DNA of 64,000 nucleotides from Gymnopus androsaceus JB14 (GCA_009733575.1 ML769730.1:1-64000); one strand, 5' to 3'. Positions 21,021 through 32,819 are shown, counted from the stretch's first letter. A program made the numbers and translations. Notes: generated from the letters alone by a model not told the origin.

Positions 21021-21282
21021 CTGTATAATTACGACCTAAAGTGCCAGGGTTTTATGCGTTACGGTGAGAACTTCAAAAAGTGGAGTTCTCAGGCCAAAAA
21101 TTAGTGTTACGGAAAAAATTCTAGTGTTTTTTGGGCATTTTGGTGCAATTTTTGGAAATTTGAGTTACTATTTTGCAAAATTCAAAGTTCCTTGAACCCC
21201 GTTATGTGTTATGATTTTCAAAATGACCAAGTTCCCAGGGACCGTGTTACGGTTACAGGAACTTTAGGTCGTAATTATACAG
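21021..21282. mobile_element. Tc1/mariner-type MITE, 262 bp
   Basis: The inverted ends CTGTATAATTACGACCTAAA are flanked by TA on both sides (21,019-21,020 and 21,283-21,284). In the mirrored copy of this satellite near 37,345-37,365 the site is uninterrupted, giving an empty site. TA duplication plus a TIR starting CTGTA fits Tc1/mariner-type non-autonomous elements. Confidence 0.8.
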
Positions 21283-21624
21283 TATCTGTTATTCATCCCA
21301 ACTGATCCAGATGATGAATAAGACATCCATTACTGATCTGAGCTCACCCAGATGAAGCATAGGATATCTATTATTGATCTTAACCATGTGTAGGACATCC
21401 ATTATTCATGTGAATTGACCCAGATTAAGTCAGATTAAGTGTTAGGACAGTTGCCTCCCTAAACCCACCATCATAATGTCATTCTTCTGAAGAATGCACC
21501 TACTGTGTCCAAGAATATACTATCGAGAATCAAAGCAATGGATGCTCCTTTTGTTGCTCTTCAGACAGTGATATTACACATGACCTGCTTGCCCATAATT
21601 GAGCACGGTATACAAAACAAGTTT

Positions 21625-23153
21625 TTATGCAATATGCATGGCAAAGGAACACTTCGCCAATTGCCAAGCGCCAAAGATTTCCCCACCACTGCAACACTCT
21701 TCCATAGCAGCCTCACTGATCGTTCCATTGACAAAACTCTGGAAAGCACCTGGAAGTTGGTTTGAAGTGACAAGACTCAAACCACTTTGTACCAGTGGGC
21801 CACCTGTTTCAGAATACTCAACATTGGGAAGGCTAGTACCATGCCAATGTTGTGTCTGCCAGAAGCAAGCATAATTGCTAGATGATTGTACTTGGATAGC
21901 ATACAATGAGTTGTAGAAGTTGCAACCCTTTGCTTCAGGACTGTGGAACATTGTCCATGCAGCTGCAAAAAGGTGGGGCTGCCTTTCAAAGTGCACATGA
22001 CTGCAATATAATTGTATCAAAGTCTGTGAGCCATAAATAGCAATGCGTACCGTGCATAGTTTCTAGCAAAAACACCCTGTGGAGGAGCCATCTCTGCGTT
22101 ATTGAAAACAATGTTGATGCCATTGATAGGAATGGTATACTGCCTTTCAAGTCCACCACCATGTATACCAGGATCCATGCAATAAATACCCAACCTCCTG
22201 ATAAATCCTTCAAAGTCCTCCACCACAACCTGGGGACCATAACTCCTCATGAGGTTCCAAAACAGCGCAAACACAGATGCAGCCTCAACCCACTGATCGT
22301 GCTTGCTATCCTTGTCCAATTTCACCAGGAAGTTCCGCACAAAATTGAAATTTGCGCCAGAAAGGGCATCCGCTGACCAGCCTGCAGCCCAAAGAATGCT
22401 GTCTGAAAGGATTTACAAAAAATTGAGTGCAAACTCTGACCTTCAATAATAATGCTTCCACTGTCCTCTTTCTGCAATTGCAAATAAGCAACCAAAACTT
22501 GAAGTGGTACATGCACTCACGCAAACATTCTGCTTGATTTCCACATTCTTTAGCACAACATTGTTTGCCCACTCCACAACTTCTTGGTCCCCGCAAAAGT
22601 TGCGCAGGATGACCATGATAACCTTGCCAGTGGCAGAATCAACAAAGATTGCATTCTCATCAGGTCCCAGATCATACTGCAACTTGGAGGGGACAAAGTT
22701 GTGCATGTGATGGCGCAGTTTTCAACTGTCAGGTTGTGGACCACAGCAGAGATGCTGTGCCCAAAGGTGCCAGATCTCTTCCAATTCAACAACCCACTCA
22801 CCCGCTGGAGGATACTCTTCTTCCTTCTTGCACTTGCTAACAGTGATTGTCCAAATAGAGTTCCAGAGGGATTCAATTTTCTTAGCCATTTCTGCATTTT
22901 TGGGATTTAGCAGAAGTTGGTTAAGTAGTGTGCGAGCCTTCACTTCCTTCACAACAATGAGAGCATTAGAAACGCGCTGGCTAATTTCTGACCTGCCATG
23001 CAGCCAAGACTTGAAACTCCTCAGTCCAGAGTTGGCATCATTGTAATGGCATTTATCGATCAGAAATGATAGGATTGATGAGCATGATACAGTGTAATTC
23101 CCTAGATATGGGTCTGCAAGTTCAGCGGTGCAAGCTTCATCCTCTGCAATCAT
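21625..23153 (-). pseudogene. Agaricomycete multi-copy family gene with a frameshift
   Basis: The 3' part splices cleanly over exons ending at 22521, then 22471-22441, 22402-22051 and 22000-21625 with canonical introns (49, 38 and 50 nt). It reads DENAIFVDSATGKVIMVILR, ASVFALFWNLMRSYGP, NNAEMAPPQGVFARNYAR, HFERQPHLFAAAW and QTQHWHGTSLP. I recall this pattern from large uncharacterised families in Agaricomycete genomes. The 5' part (22,722-23,153) is in another frame, and no acceptor joins it; a one-base change in an AAAA run near 22,715 would restore the frame. The HxE ... WHGT spacing is reminiscent of a 2OG-Fe(II) oxygenase barrel, but I cannot establish that. It could be a young pseudogene or a sequencing error. 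Confidence 0.6.
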
Positions 23154-25032
23154 GTAACGCCCCCGTTCCCTTATGCATACATCATTATGTTACCCTTTTA
23201 ATTCATTTCATGTTACTATATAAATGTCACTTTATGTCACTTATACTTTAGCTTAAACCTTACCCATACCAAATACCTTGACAATATCAGTCCAGTTGTG
23301 TTCATTTGGGTGAAACTTAGCTCTGACCTCACCAAGGCCTTATAAATCAGAGAATATAGCTGCTCAAATTTCCTTCTCTTTTCAGCCGGTTTCATGAAGA
23401 AAGAGAGCTTGCGCTGTTATGTGGGAAGGAGAAGGAGCACTAGGTTTGCGCTGCCTGCCACCGGACTTGCTCCGGACCTTGGCATGAAAGCCCATTAGCT
23501 GGGAGCAATCAAAACGAGCCACATTTCAAACCTCCACTTTGCTTCTGCAACTGGCCATATGCAAACGGTTTGCGGCGAACCCATGTTCTAGTGTGAATCT
23601 AAATGATTGACCCTGTTCCAAGAAGTCTCCTCATGGGCTACGGAGATCAGGGAGTGCCAGAGGCACTCTTAGCAAACTTTAGTCTCTGCCTTGAACTCAC
23701 AGTTGCTTTTCCATTTCCAAATATTAGCTAGTAGCTGCAAAATCCTCGCCACTGGCGGTATTGCCAGTCTGCACTGCAGATTTTCCCCATCTGCCACTGG
23801 TATCATCCTCTCCTGCATCCTTTGTTTTGGTTTATTCAACTCTATTAGTGAGTATTGCGTTGCTATCCTGCCCAATACCTTTTCTAACTATTTGGGCTTC
23901 AGAGTGCGCCGTTCTCGATGAGCCCTTTCAAGGATATTTCCTTAATGCTCGAGCACTAGTGCCACTAGTCACTGCCGCTAGAAATGCTTCAAGCAGGTGC
24001 TTGACTGCTACTCTCGATTGCATCTGCAAAAGTCCTGGAAGGAAGTCCCAAGCCTGATGAGGAGCTGGAAATTGCTGCAAACAAAGCTCTTGAAGTGCTC
24101 TTAGGATCCACCAACAATGCAGGAGGATTAGATACATTGATGATGTTATTGTTGGGCTGGTGAGTTGTTGCTAACCTCTTTTTTGTGCTGGATGAATATA
24201 CCCATTAATTGCATTTGCAGGATCAAGCATGACTCTCCTCCGCAGCGAGTGAGCGGCATCAACTTCTTCTCAGCTTTCTGCGAATTCTTGAGCTTGAGCT
24301 TCTTCGTCTTTGCAACAAGCTACTCATCCTATTTTTATCCTCACCCCCATACCCTTGTTCTCACCCAGATAGGTTTCTGGACCTTCCGCCCATTTGCACC
24401 AGCACCAGCACCAGAATAATGCTTCCCCTCCTCCGATATTTGGAGCAGCTTGACCACCAGAACCCGCCCTATCCGGCTTCAGCATCCACTTAAACACATC
24501 CTGGTTCCGAAGAGTAATCACTTAACTCGAGTTTGTGTTTTGCAATCCTCGGATGCCGATCCAGGTGGTTCCGAGATAAGTCTGCCAGAGGCGGTTGCGG
24601 TGCGCGCGGACGGGCGCTACTTCAGCGCCTATTAACTCTTTGCTCTCGACTCTCGCTTACCCACCCACCTACTCCTATAACTTCCAGCTGCATTGCTGCA
24701 TCTTTAGTGCCCGCGTGCGCCACTATCTTTGCCCACCCGCGCGGGGCTAAAGCCCAGCCAAACCCCTTCGCATCTGGATTCCACTTATTATATTACTCTT
24801 ACTTATCTCGAACTTGCAGGGTTGCTTTCCGAGGCCTATGCTTCAACTCCTTAATTATTCACCTACTGACCCTCCCGCGCGGGCTGCGCACCGCCAACTC
24901 GTTACCTAGTTAGACAGTACTTAGCTTGAGACGAGGCAAAGAATGAATTTGTTTCCCACGCCTTGCCACAAATGCCGAGCTTTGGAGCAGACGAGCTAGC
25001 GCTTATATTTCATTCTCACCTCCACTGCGATC
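23154..25032. other. Region without a supported gene
   Basis: The sequence next to the gene start (TGTAACGCCCCC at 23,155) looks like the start of some LTRs, but I found no matching end or target duplication. Between 23,930 and 24,500 a + strand stretch (for example ALEVLLGSTNNAGG) looks like decayed coding sequence. 24,560-24,910 is CT/GC-rich with no motif. No intact gene is seen. Confidence 0.45.
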
Positions 25033-25645
25033 ATGAAAGACGCGGCACCGGTCGATGCTCTTTTGAGGGTATTCAACAACCTCAAGGGCCTGGAGCGACA
25101 GATTGACACGGAGCGCCAACGGCTTCAGCAAAATGCAGAAGACCAGGTTTTCGACGCAGTTGCAGGTGCCAATAAGATGGAGGAGAAGTTGTCTCGTCTC
25201 TTGGTGAGTTTTTCTGCACATGTTGGCGCTAGAAGCCCTTGATATATTTATGCTAAGGATCGCGCCTCAGAGGCGATTGCCCAGCTTTCGAAGGACGCTG
25301 AGCGCTGGTTGACTTGCATTGAAGCAGACCTGAACAAAGAAGATGCCGCGTTTTACCAAGCTATGGCGAAGTTGGAGACCCAGCTGTGCATCCAAGCCGA
25401 AGTGCTCAGGATAGTGCAGATGAAGGTCCTTCTACCAAAGCCGCTGCATCCTGAAATACTAGTTGCTTGGTCTGAGGTGTGCTGGCATTTATGAATATAG
25501 CTGGAATTGAACTCTCATTTATTTTCAGATGGAAGAAATTCTAGCCAGGTCTCGGTCTGGTAATAGTAATGAGCGCGACATTCTCTTTCTGCAGAATGCG
25601 TCTGCCAAGGTTCTGAAGCTAGCCCTCGAGTCCATTGATGTTTGA
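25033..25645 (+). CDS. Small helical protein of unknown function
   Basis: Three exons (25033-25203, 25258-25476, 25529-25645) join in phase 0 at GTGAGT..AAG and GTGTGC..CAG introns, giving 168 residues. The sequence is almost entirely predicted helix, with long charged stretches (LERQIDTERQRLQQNAEDQV, DAERWLTCIEADLNKED) that could form a coiled coil. There is no signal peptide or membrane segment. I do not recognise the family. It is followed within 300 bases by another same-strand gene. Confidence 0.65.
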
Positions 25646-25917
25646 ATACACGTTGCTTAATATTCTTTCTCGAGCGGTGCACGACTAGGCTGATCGCCAC
25701 TTCTTCCGGCACATCCCGGGCGAAAGGAAAGGAATTGACAATTGCAAGTCTTTGTCTCCCTCCCCAGTGGCCTTTGCTCTTTGATCAAGACCAAAGGTCT
25801 TTTGTCTCTAGCCCTGGTATATAATGAGTTCTCCTTCCGATAAGTTCGCCTGTTGTTTTCCTTCCACTCTCACCAATATCGACACTTCCCTACTAGGCTG
25901 GACCTCTTTTTGACACT

Positions 25918-27058
25918 ATGCCCATGAAACAGTTTTCCATGACAGCCTTCTTCCACACAAACCAAACGACGCTTGTGCGACTTCCGTCTATAGGGTCTCT
26001 CGAGAGGTGAGCAGGTCGGGTCCATCATTTGCAGTTTACACCCAAGCTGAAATACCTACGTGTATATTCAGCCCTGTGCATTATTATGCTTCTCAGACCG
26101 TTACTCCACCACCTGAGACGTCTGAGCAGCCAGATTCGACCCTTTCGGTTAACCGGTAAGTTGGTTGTTAATTCGCTCTTTTCTTCGTGGCTAATCTTTC
26201 AATCCGCATAACTTTTAGAACACGATCAATTCAGTACCGCATGCACTCAACGCACTCTTCCCAGGAGGCAACGAACAGCGGCGTCAGGCAAAAGTGAGTA
26301 AAAACTGCGCGCCTTCCCCGAGTGGCTAGCACTTATTTGCATAATACCGCACAGCCCTCTGCATGAGTCATCTCAGTCCATTGCCCCATCCCCCAAGATG
26401 CCCAGTCGTCGAAGCGTAACATTTGAAGAGCCACCAGAGTCGTCCACTGCTTTGGTTCACCGGTAAGAATTCGCATCGAACCGCCTTCCTTCGCTAACTT
26501 TTCGTTTCAACACCTAGAACCCGATCTGTTCAACGCCGCGATAGTCTTACGCGATATCCAACACGCTCTCTTGCTGCTTGCTCCAATTATTCTGGTAATT
26601 TCGATAATTTGGACACCCAGGTTCCTCGCCGCAGTCCTGGCCTACCCGATGCTCATGATCATGATCGTTTTACCTACACGGAAAGCGATTACCATTTCCG
26701 AAAGAGGATCGTCGCGACTCGGTGGTACTCCTTTTCAAGCCCAGGACCGCTCGAGCACCCTCCGGAACTACCCATTAACCACAGGGGGCTGCAGAACAAC
26801 GACATATTTGTTCACGTGGATCAGCAGAAACAGGCTGAAACTCGATTCCCTCGCAAGAAGAAAGCCAGTTCGAGCTTGAAGTTCATCACTATGTGGAGAT
26901 GGGATGCTTGTGAAGCTTGTTGGGAGGCGATAGAATACGGCGAGCAGCGGGTTATCGATGGGCATCCCATGCGCCTTTCGTTGTATCGGGGAGGTGCGGA
27001 ACCCGAGTGGATTTCCCTTGAATCATGGAAGCGGAATGCTCACCTTCGCAAAACTTAA
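25918..27058 (+). CDS. Unknown protein with an internally duplicated Arg/Ser-rich region
   Basis: Five exons (25918-26006, 26072-26155, 26219-26293, 26355-26462, 26518-27058), all in consistent phase 2 until the last, give 298 residues. The first 130 residues are Ser/Pro/Arg-rich and contain a duplicated exon-boundary motif: TLSVNR-TRSIQYR and STALVHR-TRSVQRR, both split by an intron after the arginine codon CG. The last 110 residues look folded, with KFITMWRWDACEACWEAIEY and HPMRLSLYRGGAEPEWISLE. I do not recognise the family. A minisatellite lies directly downstream. Confidence 0.65.
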
Positions 27059-27114
27059 AGTAAAATATCTATCTATCTTGGGCATATCTCTACGTCTCGT
27101 ACGGGGTACGGTAC

Positions 27115-27235
27115 ATCTGCGTCTTACGTATACGAATATACTGCGTCTGGTACGAATATGCTGCGTCTGGTGCGACGTATACGAATATACTGCGTCTGGT
27201 ACGAATATGCTGCGTCTGGTGCGACGTACGTCATC
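27115..27235. repeat. Short tandem repeat downstream of 25918-27058
   Basis: The module TATACGAATATACTGCGTCT GGTACGAATATGCTGCGTCT GGTGCGACG (49 bases) is repeated about twice in tandem, with partial copies on both sides. It lies between two same-strand genes. The CTGCGTCTGGT word is repeated at least four times. Confidence 0.8.
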
Positions 27236-27405
27236 AATCTGAGCATGATGCGAGCGCTTAGGCCCGTTGTTTATCATCCCTTTCAACTTTCAAGTTTCAA
27301 CTGGACCATGCCATGCCGCGCTGAACTGGACCATTCCAATTCCCATGCCGTGCAATATTCTCTTCCTATCGTTCTCGTTCACCACTCGCCACCTATATCG
27401 CACGC

Positions 27406-29587
27406 ATGGATCTTGCGCTTCAGCTAGAACAAGAGTTCACCTCTACTCATGATCGCTTCATCGAATCTTGGGAAGCTTGTAATCAATCATTCCTGGTGCT
27501 CAACAATATGGCTAGTGGTACTCAAAAGCCACTCTCAGACTTAACCCGCCGCGCGGTAAGTTTTATTTTAGCTAGCCCGCCTCGATTGATACTGACAATC
27601 CCAAGGATACGCTTCTGCACCATGTAACCTGGTTCAGGACTTGTTATTCGGTAGATGTTGCTCGACTTGAAATAGAAATTAGCACGTTTGGCGAAAACCA
27701 TTCTGAACACTGGCTCCGGTTGAATGCCAGGGATCTAACTGCTCTAGTTCGGCAGTTATCTTTGCCTCAGCATGAGGTTGGCTCTGAGGTTGGTAGATCT
27801 TTTCCGTTGTCGGAGACAAACTAACATCAAAGCCTTTAGAAATCTCCGGAAGTAGATGCCAGGCATTTGATCGCTGTAGTTGGTGAGTTTTTGGTATAAT
27901 TGTACTGGATGTGGACTGACTGATGCATTCAGCTTCTTTACTTTCCAAGGAGCCATCATCGAAGGCAAAGAAGATGAGCGCGTTCGAATATTCGACTCTC
28001 ACCTTCGTTCATACCAGCCTGAAGGTTGTTCAAGCTTTGACTACACGTTTGGACCCGCTGCAGCCGAAATCTAACTCTATTGGCAAATTTCTCAGGGAAT
28101 CTCGGCGATATCTCAGTTCATCGTTTCCTAAGGCTGCAAAGCTCAACAGGGAACATACACCAGAGCCGGATACATTGAAGGGCAACAATGCTGCTGAGAC
28201 GATCGAGGATGAAAACACGGAAAATTCTCACCAATCCCGCCAGTTGGAGCCGCCGTGCGTGCCTGATACCAAAGGCGTGGAAAGCATTTGTGAAGATTCT
28301 AATGAGGAGCAGCCATCTGAAAGTGAGTTCATCTCAAGACTAGTACGTTTGCAGCTTCTATTGTGTGCCAGATAACTTGCACTAACCTCGATTCTAGTCT
28401 ACCTCCGGCGTTGAGGAGCTATCCAGCGAGTTCTTCCGGTTTAAGCAACAGAAATTCCAAGCAGCTCTGAGAGCGGTCGACCACTTTCATTCCGAATGGC
28501 AGGCCGTTGATGAACAAGGACGGAGCGCCATCAAACGGCTCGAGGAAAGCAGTAGTCTTCATGAACGCCAATATGTCTGTCTCCCGCCGCCTTTACTATC
28601 TGCGCTACTAACGTGTATCTTTGTAAAGCACCAACTAGACTCGAAGCTCTGCGACATGTTTCTACACCTGCAAAATGGTATCGAGAATCTTCAGAGCCGG
28701 CAACAGGAGCTTCAGCGCAAGAGAGCATCGGCGCATCTATCAGTCCGATGGAGCACAAGCCAGGCTCTCGACGATTTATGGCTACTAGTCCTCAGATGTA
28801 TATCGGCGCCTCAAGAGCCTAATAAACGAAATACTGTTAAGGATGCTTTGGCAGAACTGCAGCGTCTAAGTATGTTTGATGGTTGGATTTGATTCCTTTA
28901 CTGACATCTTACCTACCTTTCAGAAAGTACTTTGAAGCGGTATTCTTCCTCTGAGGCGTTTTCGTCTTTCACCGACAACAACGGTCGCTTCACTGAAGCC
29001 TCATATATTCCGTTGTCTTTGGTATGTCCATGGATTAGATAAGTTCTTCGCAGCTGACGAGTATTAGGCAGAAGAGCTAGCGAAAGCAAACTCAGACCAG
29101 TCCGTGGCTGAAGCCATCAAATCGGTGAGAAGCATCTCGGAATTCTCGTCCTCAACCGTCTCAATTATCTCAGGAAATTGACGAAGATATTCTCAACTCC
29201 TCGTTTGAGAGACCTCCTGAAGACGCTGCGTCTGGTACCCGCGGCAAGGGTCATGCTGCGTCAAGCGACCTGAGGCCTTTGGCCACCGACAGATGGACCT
29301 ACCGCCTACCCATATACACAATCCAACAGATTCTTACAACCGCATTCTTCGACGCTGCTGAATTTATTTGCATTCATGTGAGGCCCGCTCTCGTTCGCCC
29401 AATCATTTCTCGTGCAGCACAATACACCTGGATCTGCATTTTGGTTTGCGTTTTGATCTTCGGCGCGGGATTAGGTTGGATAGCAGCCATGATAAACCAA
29501 GCTGCGTTGGAGGTTTCGCATAAATACATGGATTATGAATTTCGGCAGATGTTGAGGCGAGATGCACTGAGGCGCGTTTCCAGCTAG
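27406..29587 (+). CDS. Coiled-coil protein with a C-terminal membrane anchor, unknown function
   Basis: Nine exons (27406-27555, 27606-27788, 27840-27882, 27933-28342, 28398-28574, 28629-28869, 28924-29021, 29068-29124, 29174-29587) give 590 residues with all phases consistent. The body is largely helical and charged, including FHSEWQAVDEQGRSAIKRLE and LQNGIENLQSRQQELQRKRA. One strong transmembrane segment (WICILVCVLIFGAGLGWIAA) lies about 30 residues from the end and is followed by a short basic tail ending RRVSS. This is tail-anchor or KASH-like topology, but the tail lacks the usual Pro-Pro-Pro end of KASH peptides. Family not recognised. Confidence 0.7.
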
Positions 29588-29842
29588 CTTTATTTATGCT
29601 GTCCAACGGAGCGACACGTAGCTCGTTTTTGGCAATGACATCTTGTTGAAGGATTTATGACTGTTGTGTGCTTGGGATATACCAACGAGTGGGTTCTATA
29701 ATGCAACTGGTGCTAGATTCTCCATTTGTGGCAGATCTTGCTGTTTTATATACAATGTTTGTACATTCACAGGAATGTCCGAACTTGTGAGCCAATGCAC
29801 TCGACACGGCTGCGCACGGCGCTTTAATATCACGAGGGCCAC

Positions 29843-31317
29843 ATGTCAGACACTCCTGGACCTTTGTTCTCATCGCCGATGCCCTTGCAGTGGAAAGAGT
29901 CTGACCGTGTCACTATTCCAGGCGCTTCAACTTGCGATGCACCTATCATTGGCGCGGCTTTATCGCACAGTGCTCACTTCCTCGCTGTTGGATACGGTAA
30001 GCGAGTAGAAGTCTGGGATCTCAGAAAAGCTGTATCCAGCTCTCCGCTTTCCATCTTTGACGCAAAGTCTTCTACCCTTACAACCTTTACCTGGTCTCCC
30101 GACATCCCTCGCTTGGTTGCGGGCCACGACGACGGTGTTGTTTATGTGGCCTCACTGAATGAGAGATCCGCCGCAATTGAAGGTTTCAACCTTCAATCAC
30201 CTAGTCTCATTTTATCTGCCGTATTTCTCCATAGAGATCTTCTGGCAGTAGCTACGGCTCAAGTGGTCGAGCTGCGCTGCTTTCGACACGGTCAGTCGTA
30301 TTTTGATTGATCAGTTCAGTTCGAACGAATGCTCAAGCTTAACCAGAAGAAGGTGGAGAGCGCTCCTGGATCCTGGCCGGTTGTCTACCAAATCCTCCTA
30401 CCATTTCAGATGAACAAAACCAAGATATGAAAATAACATCGATGCATGTACTTGCTGAAGATAGAATTTTGATTCATTATGGAGCTGGCCCAGCAGTGTA
30501 CGTCGTTCCTTCTTTCTGACTCTGAATGACGATAACGCTTCGTGTCTACAAGAACCTGGATAATAACATTGAATCCATTTGTGTGTCGATTTGAAAACAT
30601 ATTTCGGCTCCCAGGTAGAATGTGAGTGTAGCGAATTGGGATTTTTGCACTTTAATTCACATTCATACCAAGCGATGACTTTTGCATGGAAAGCGGTCAA
30701 GTATTGCTAACCGACAGAGAATCTGGAACCTATCAAGTATTTCAGCTAGGTTCCCAGATACCTCGCTGTCAGTTCTACCCTCAAACCACGTCATCTCCAA
30801 GGTCCTCGCAACCCATCTCGCATGCTAAATGGCTTTCGAAGGACGTAGTAGTTGGTGGAGGAGTTGGACAATTGGTACTCTGGGGGATTCATGACACTGA
30901 AAATCGCTTACAAAACCTCACTTACCGCAATCAAGGTAAATTACGGCCAAATGCATTCATTCTTGCTGCCTACTTATTGAGAACAAGGTGATCTAGTTGC
31001 AGAATCCATCTCAGTAAGCATTCTAAGCACATTGTTGATTATTTCCTCATTGATCTTCTGTTAAGTCAGCCTATAGACAGGATGAGGATTCAGGATGGAT
31101 TGTGACTGCTCACAACTTTGCAGACAGGGGGGAAATGATAATTTGGCGAACGGTGGATTTTCAAGTTGATGAGGCTCGGGTAGAGCAACCATTTCAGCAT
31201 CAGATTCACCATGGTACTGGGCGCTGGATGCATCATGGATATCTCTATTTTTTTTGTCATCTTTGCTCATCGCTGTTGCTATGGCGCTTTTACTTTCCTG
31301 AAATACAAGGATATTGA
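29843..31317 (+). CDS. WD-repeat-like protein
   Basis: Six exons (29843-30290, 30347-30497, 30553-30621, 30673-30935, 30988-31013, 31066-31317) give 402 residues. Several WD-type blades are visible: FLAVGYGKRVEVWDLRKA, RLVAGHDDGVVYVA, FCMESGQVLLTDRES, VVGGGVGQLVLWGI and WIVTAHNFADRGEMIIWRT. Such proteins form a beta propeller and act as scaffolds. The C-terminal 30 residues are hydrophobic and Leu/Phe-rich (LYFFCHLCSSLLLWRFYFPE), which is unusual, so the last exon may be mis-modelled. No specific function can be given. Confidence 0.7.
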
Positions 31318-31796
31318 ATGGTTTAATCGGATTTAATCCTGCGGGATTACAGGAGTCTCACAAGGCCGCAAGGGGTTGCGTCGAACTTCTGCACAAGACC
31401 CAGAACGAAGCATAGGCCCCTGGAAGAGCACAAGAGAAAAAGGAGCCCACATATGCATTGGCAACATAAGCCAAAAAGTCTATAAACCCAGTCAGTTTCG
31501 AGAAGCTATCCATGTCTTATAAGCTAGCTCACAGTTCCAACGTAGTTGGGCTGACATCATTGTGAACTCTCCACGCTTCCTTAGTAATTCGAGACTGACC
31601 CAGGGTGCCGCGGATCATCGAGAGCATTTTCGCCAAATCTTGCGAATCAAGATTCAATGTCGCAACCTGGGATTATGATCCGATTATAATTGACTCATAA
31701 TCAGCTTCAATGCGCAAACCAGTGCTTAATAATAATAGTAGCTTCCATTTCGAGTTCAGCGTTCGACTGTCTGTTCAATATATTATCTATCGATAT
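31318..31796. other. Between the WD-like and F-box genes; coding-like remnant on the minus strand
   Basis: On the minus strand a spliceable stretch (about 31,500-31,680) reads DSQDLAKMLSMIRGTLGQSR and TKEAWRVHNDVSPTTLEL, followed after a possible intron by a hydrophobic frame. I could not join it to the F-box gene or find a start. It may be a separate small gene or a remnant. Confidence 0.35.
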
Positions 31797-32819
31797 CTAT
31801 CCATGCGAATTCTGCACCAACAAATCCCGCCAAAGGACCTTGTCGCATTCGATCCTGCCTCTCCAGCCCTTACACACGCGACAAGCTCTCCCAAGGGCCT
31901 TTAAACTGGTATCCGCGAGATACACTAGGATATGCGAGCCTAGTTCCGGCGGCAGGAGAGTTAGAAATTCTCGTGCAAGGGACGGGTGCAAGACAGAATG
32001 CAGCGTCCTCAAAACTGGCAGCGGAGAGTGTCGTAAGAGGGTGAGCAGGAGATGCAATTGAAGAGAAGGCGGGAGAGAAGTGTAGTGTGTTACTAGAGAG
32101 GGGAGAGCGAGAAGCGTAGTAAGTGCTAAATCAGGTTGGAAGGGCGTTGCCGAAGGCGTGATTAACTGCATTTCAGAGGTGGGTGAGGCACGCGTGCTGG
32201 TAGGCGGCGGGGACCCCCGCGGGGACGGTAACGGGGCGAAGGCGGAGCCCGAGCCTTCTTCCTCGCAGGTGACGTATCGACATTACCTGAATCCATCGAC
32301 GATCCATTCGAGCCTCGTTCTCGCTTTCTCGTCGTATTCGTATTAAACCCTTCCAGCGCTTCTGTTAGGCCAACCACCGGAACCGATGACGATGAACTCG
32401 AACTCGACCAAGACTCGTCTTTGGGCATCATGAGCCATCCTTTACCCGAAGTTCCCTCTTCTCCCACTGTCTCCGCCTCCGCCGTCTCGCTCCGCTCCTC
32501 CCGAAAAACAGCCCTCTTCCCACCTGGAAACACCAATCCAAACTCTCTCATGCTTTGTGGTAACTGCACATTATACAACGGATATTCTTTTGGGTCTGTG
32601 GGTTCTGGAGGTGGTAGAGGCAGAGCGGGAAGTGGGATTGGGGCATAAGTTGTCACTGTTGTTGTTGTAGTTACTACGCTACATATACTAGTTAGTTGGT
32701 GGGTTAGTTAGGTTCGAGTTGGTTACGCACGTAGTAGTACTAACAGAAGGCTCCAAGTATATAGCAGGAGCCGCGCCTGGGGCTGGCGTCGCAGCATGTT
32801 GCGAATCAGCGTTCTGCAT
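31797..32819 (-). CDS. Cdc4/Fbw7-type F-box protein lacking the WD40 part
   Basis: Exon 1 (32819-32731) and exon 2 (from 32678) join in phase over a 52-nt intron and give an N terminus with a Thr-rich start, a Pro-rich stretch and DPKEYPLYNVQLPQSMREF, as I recall for basidiomycete Cdc4 orthologues. The 3' part (31797-32171) carries an F-box: REFLTLLPPELGSHILVYLA, then CRVCKGWRGRIECDKVLWRD. Between them the frame changes near 32,160-32,270 without a convincing intron, so the join is unresolved. The F-box binds Skp1 in SCF ubiquitin ligases; Cdc4 uses a WD40 propeller to bind phosphorylated targets. Here the frame stops shortly after the F-box and no WD40 coding follows, so it is a truncated paralogue or pseudogene. 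Confidence 0.6.

Larger units (their letters stand above)
19621..21460. repeat. CATCC-type satellite / degenerate repeats
   Basis: Irregular tandem repeats built from ATCCAAACTGATCCAGATGA, AGTGTAGGA and TATTCATC modules. It includes CATCAG-family fragments near 19,620-19,770, an element at 20,285-20,454 and the mariner-type MITE at 21,021-21,282. The same modules in reverse order and orientation are found at 36,690-40,640. Confidence 0.85.

Noticed and set aside
23154..24910. Possible solo LTR beginning TGTAACGCCCCC
   Set aside because: No CA end with a matching 5-bp target duplication or second LTR was found.
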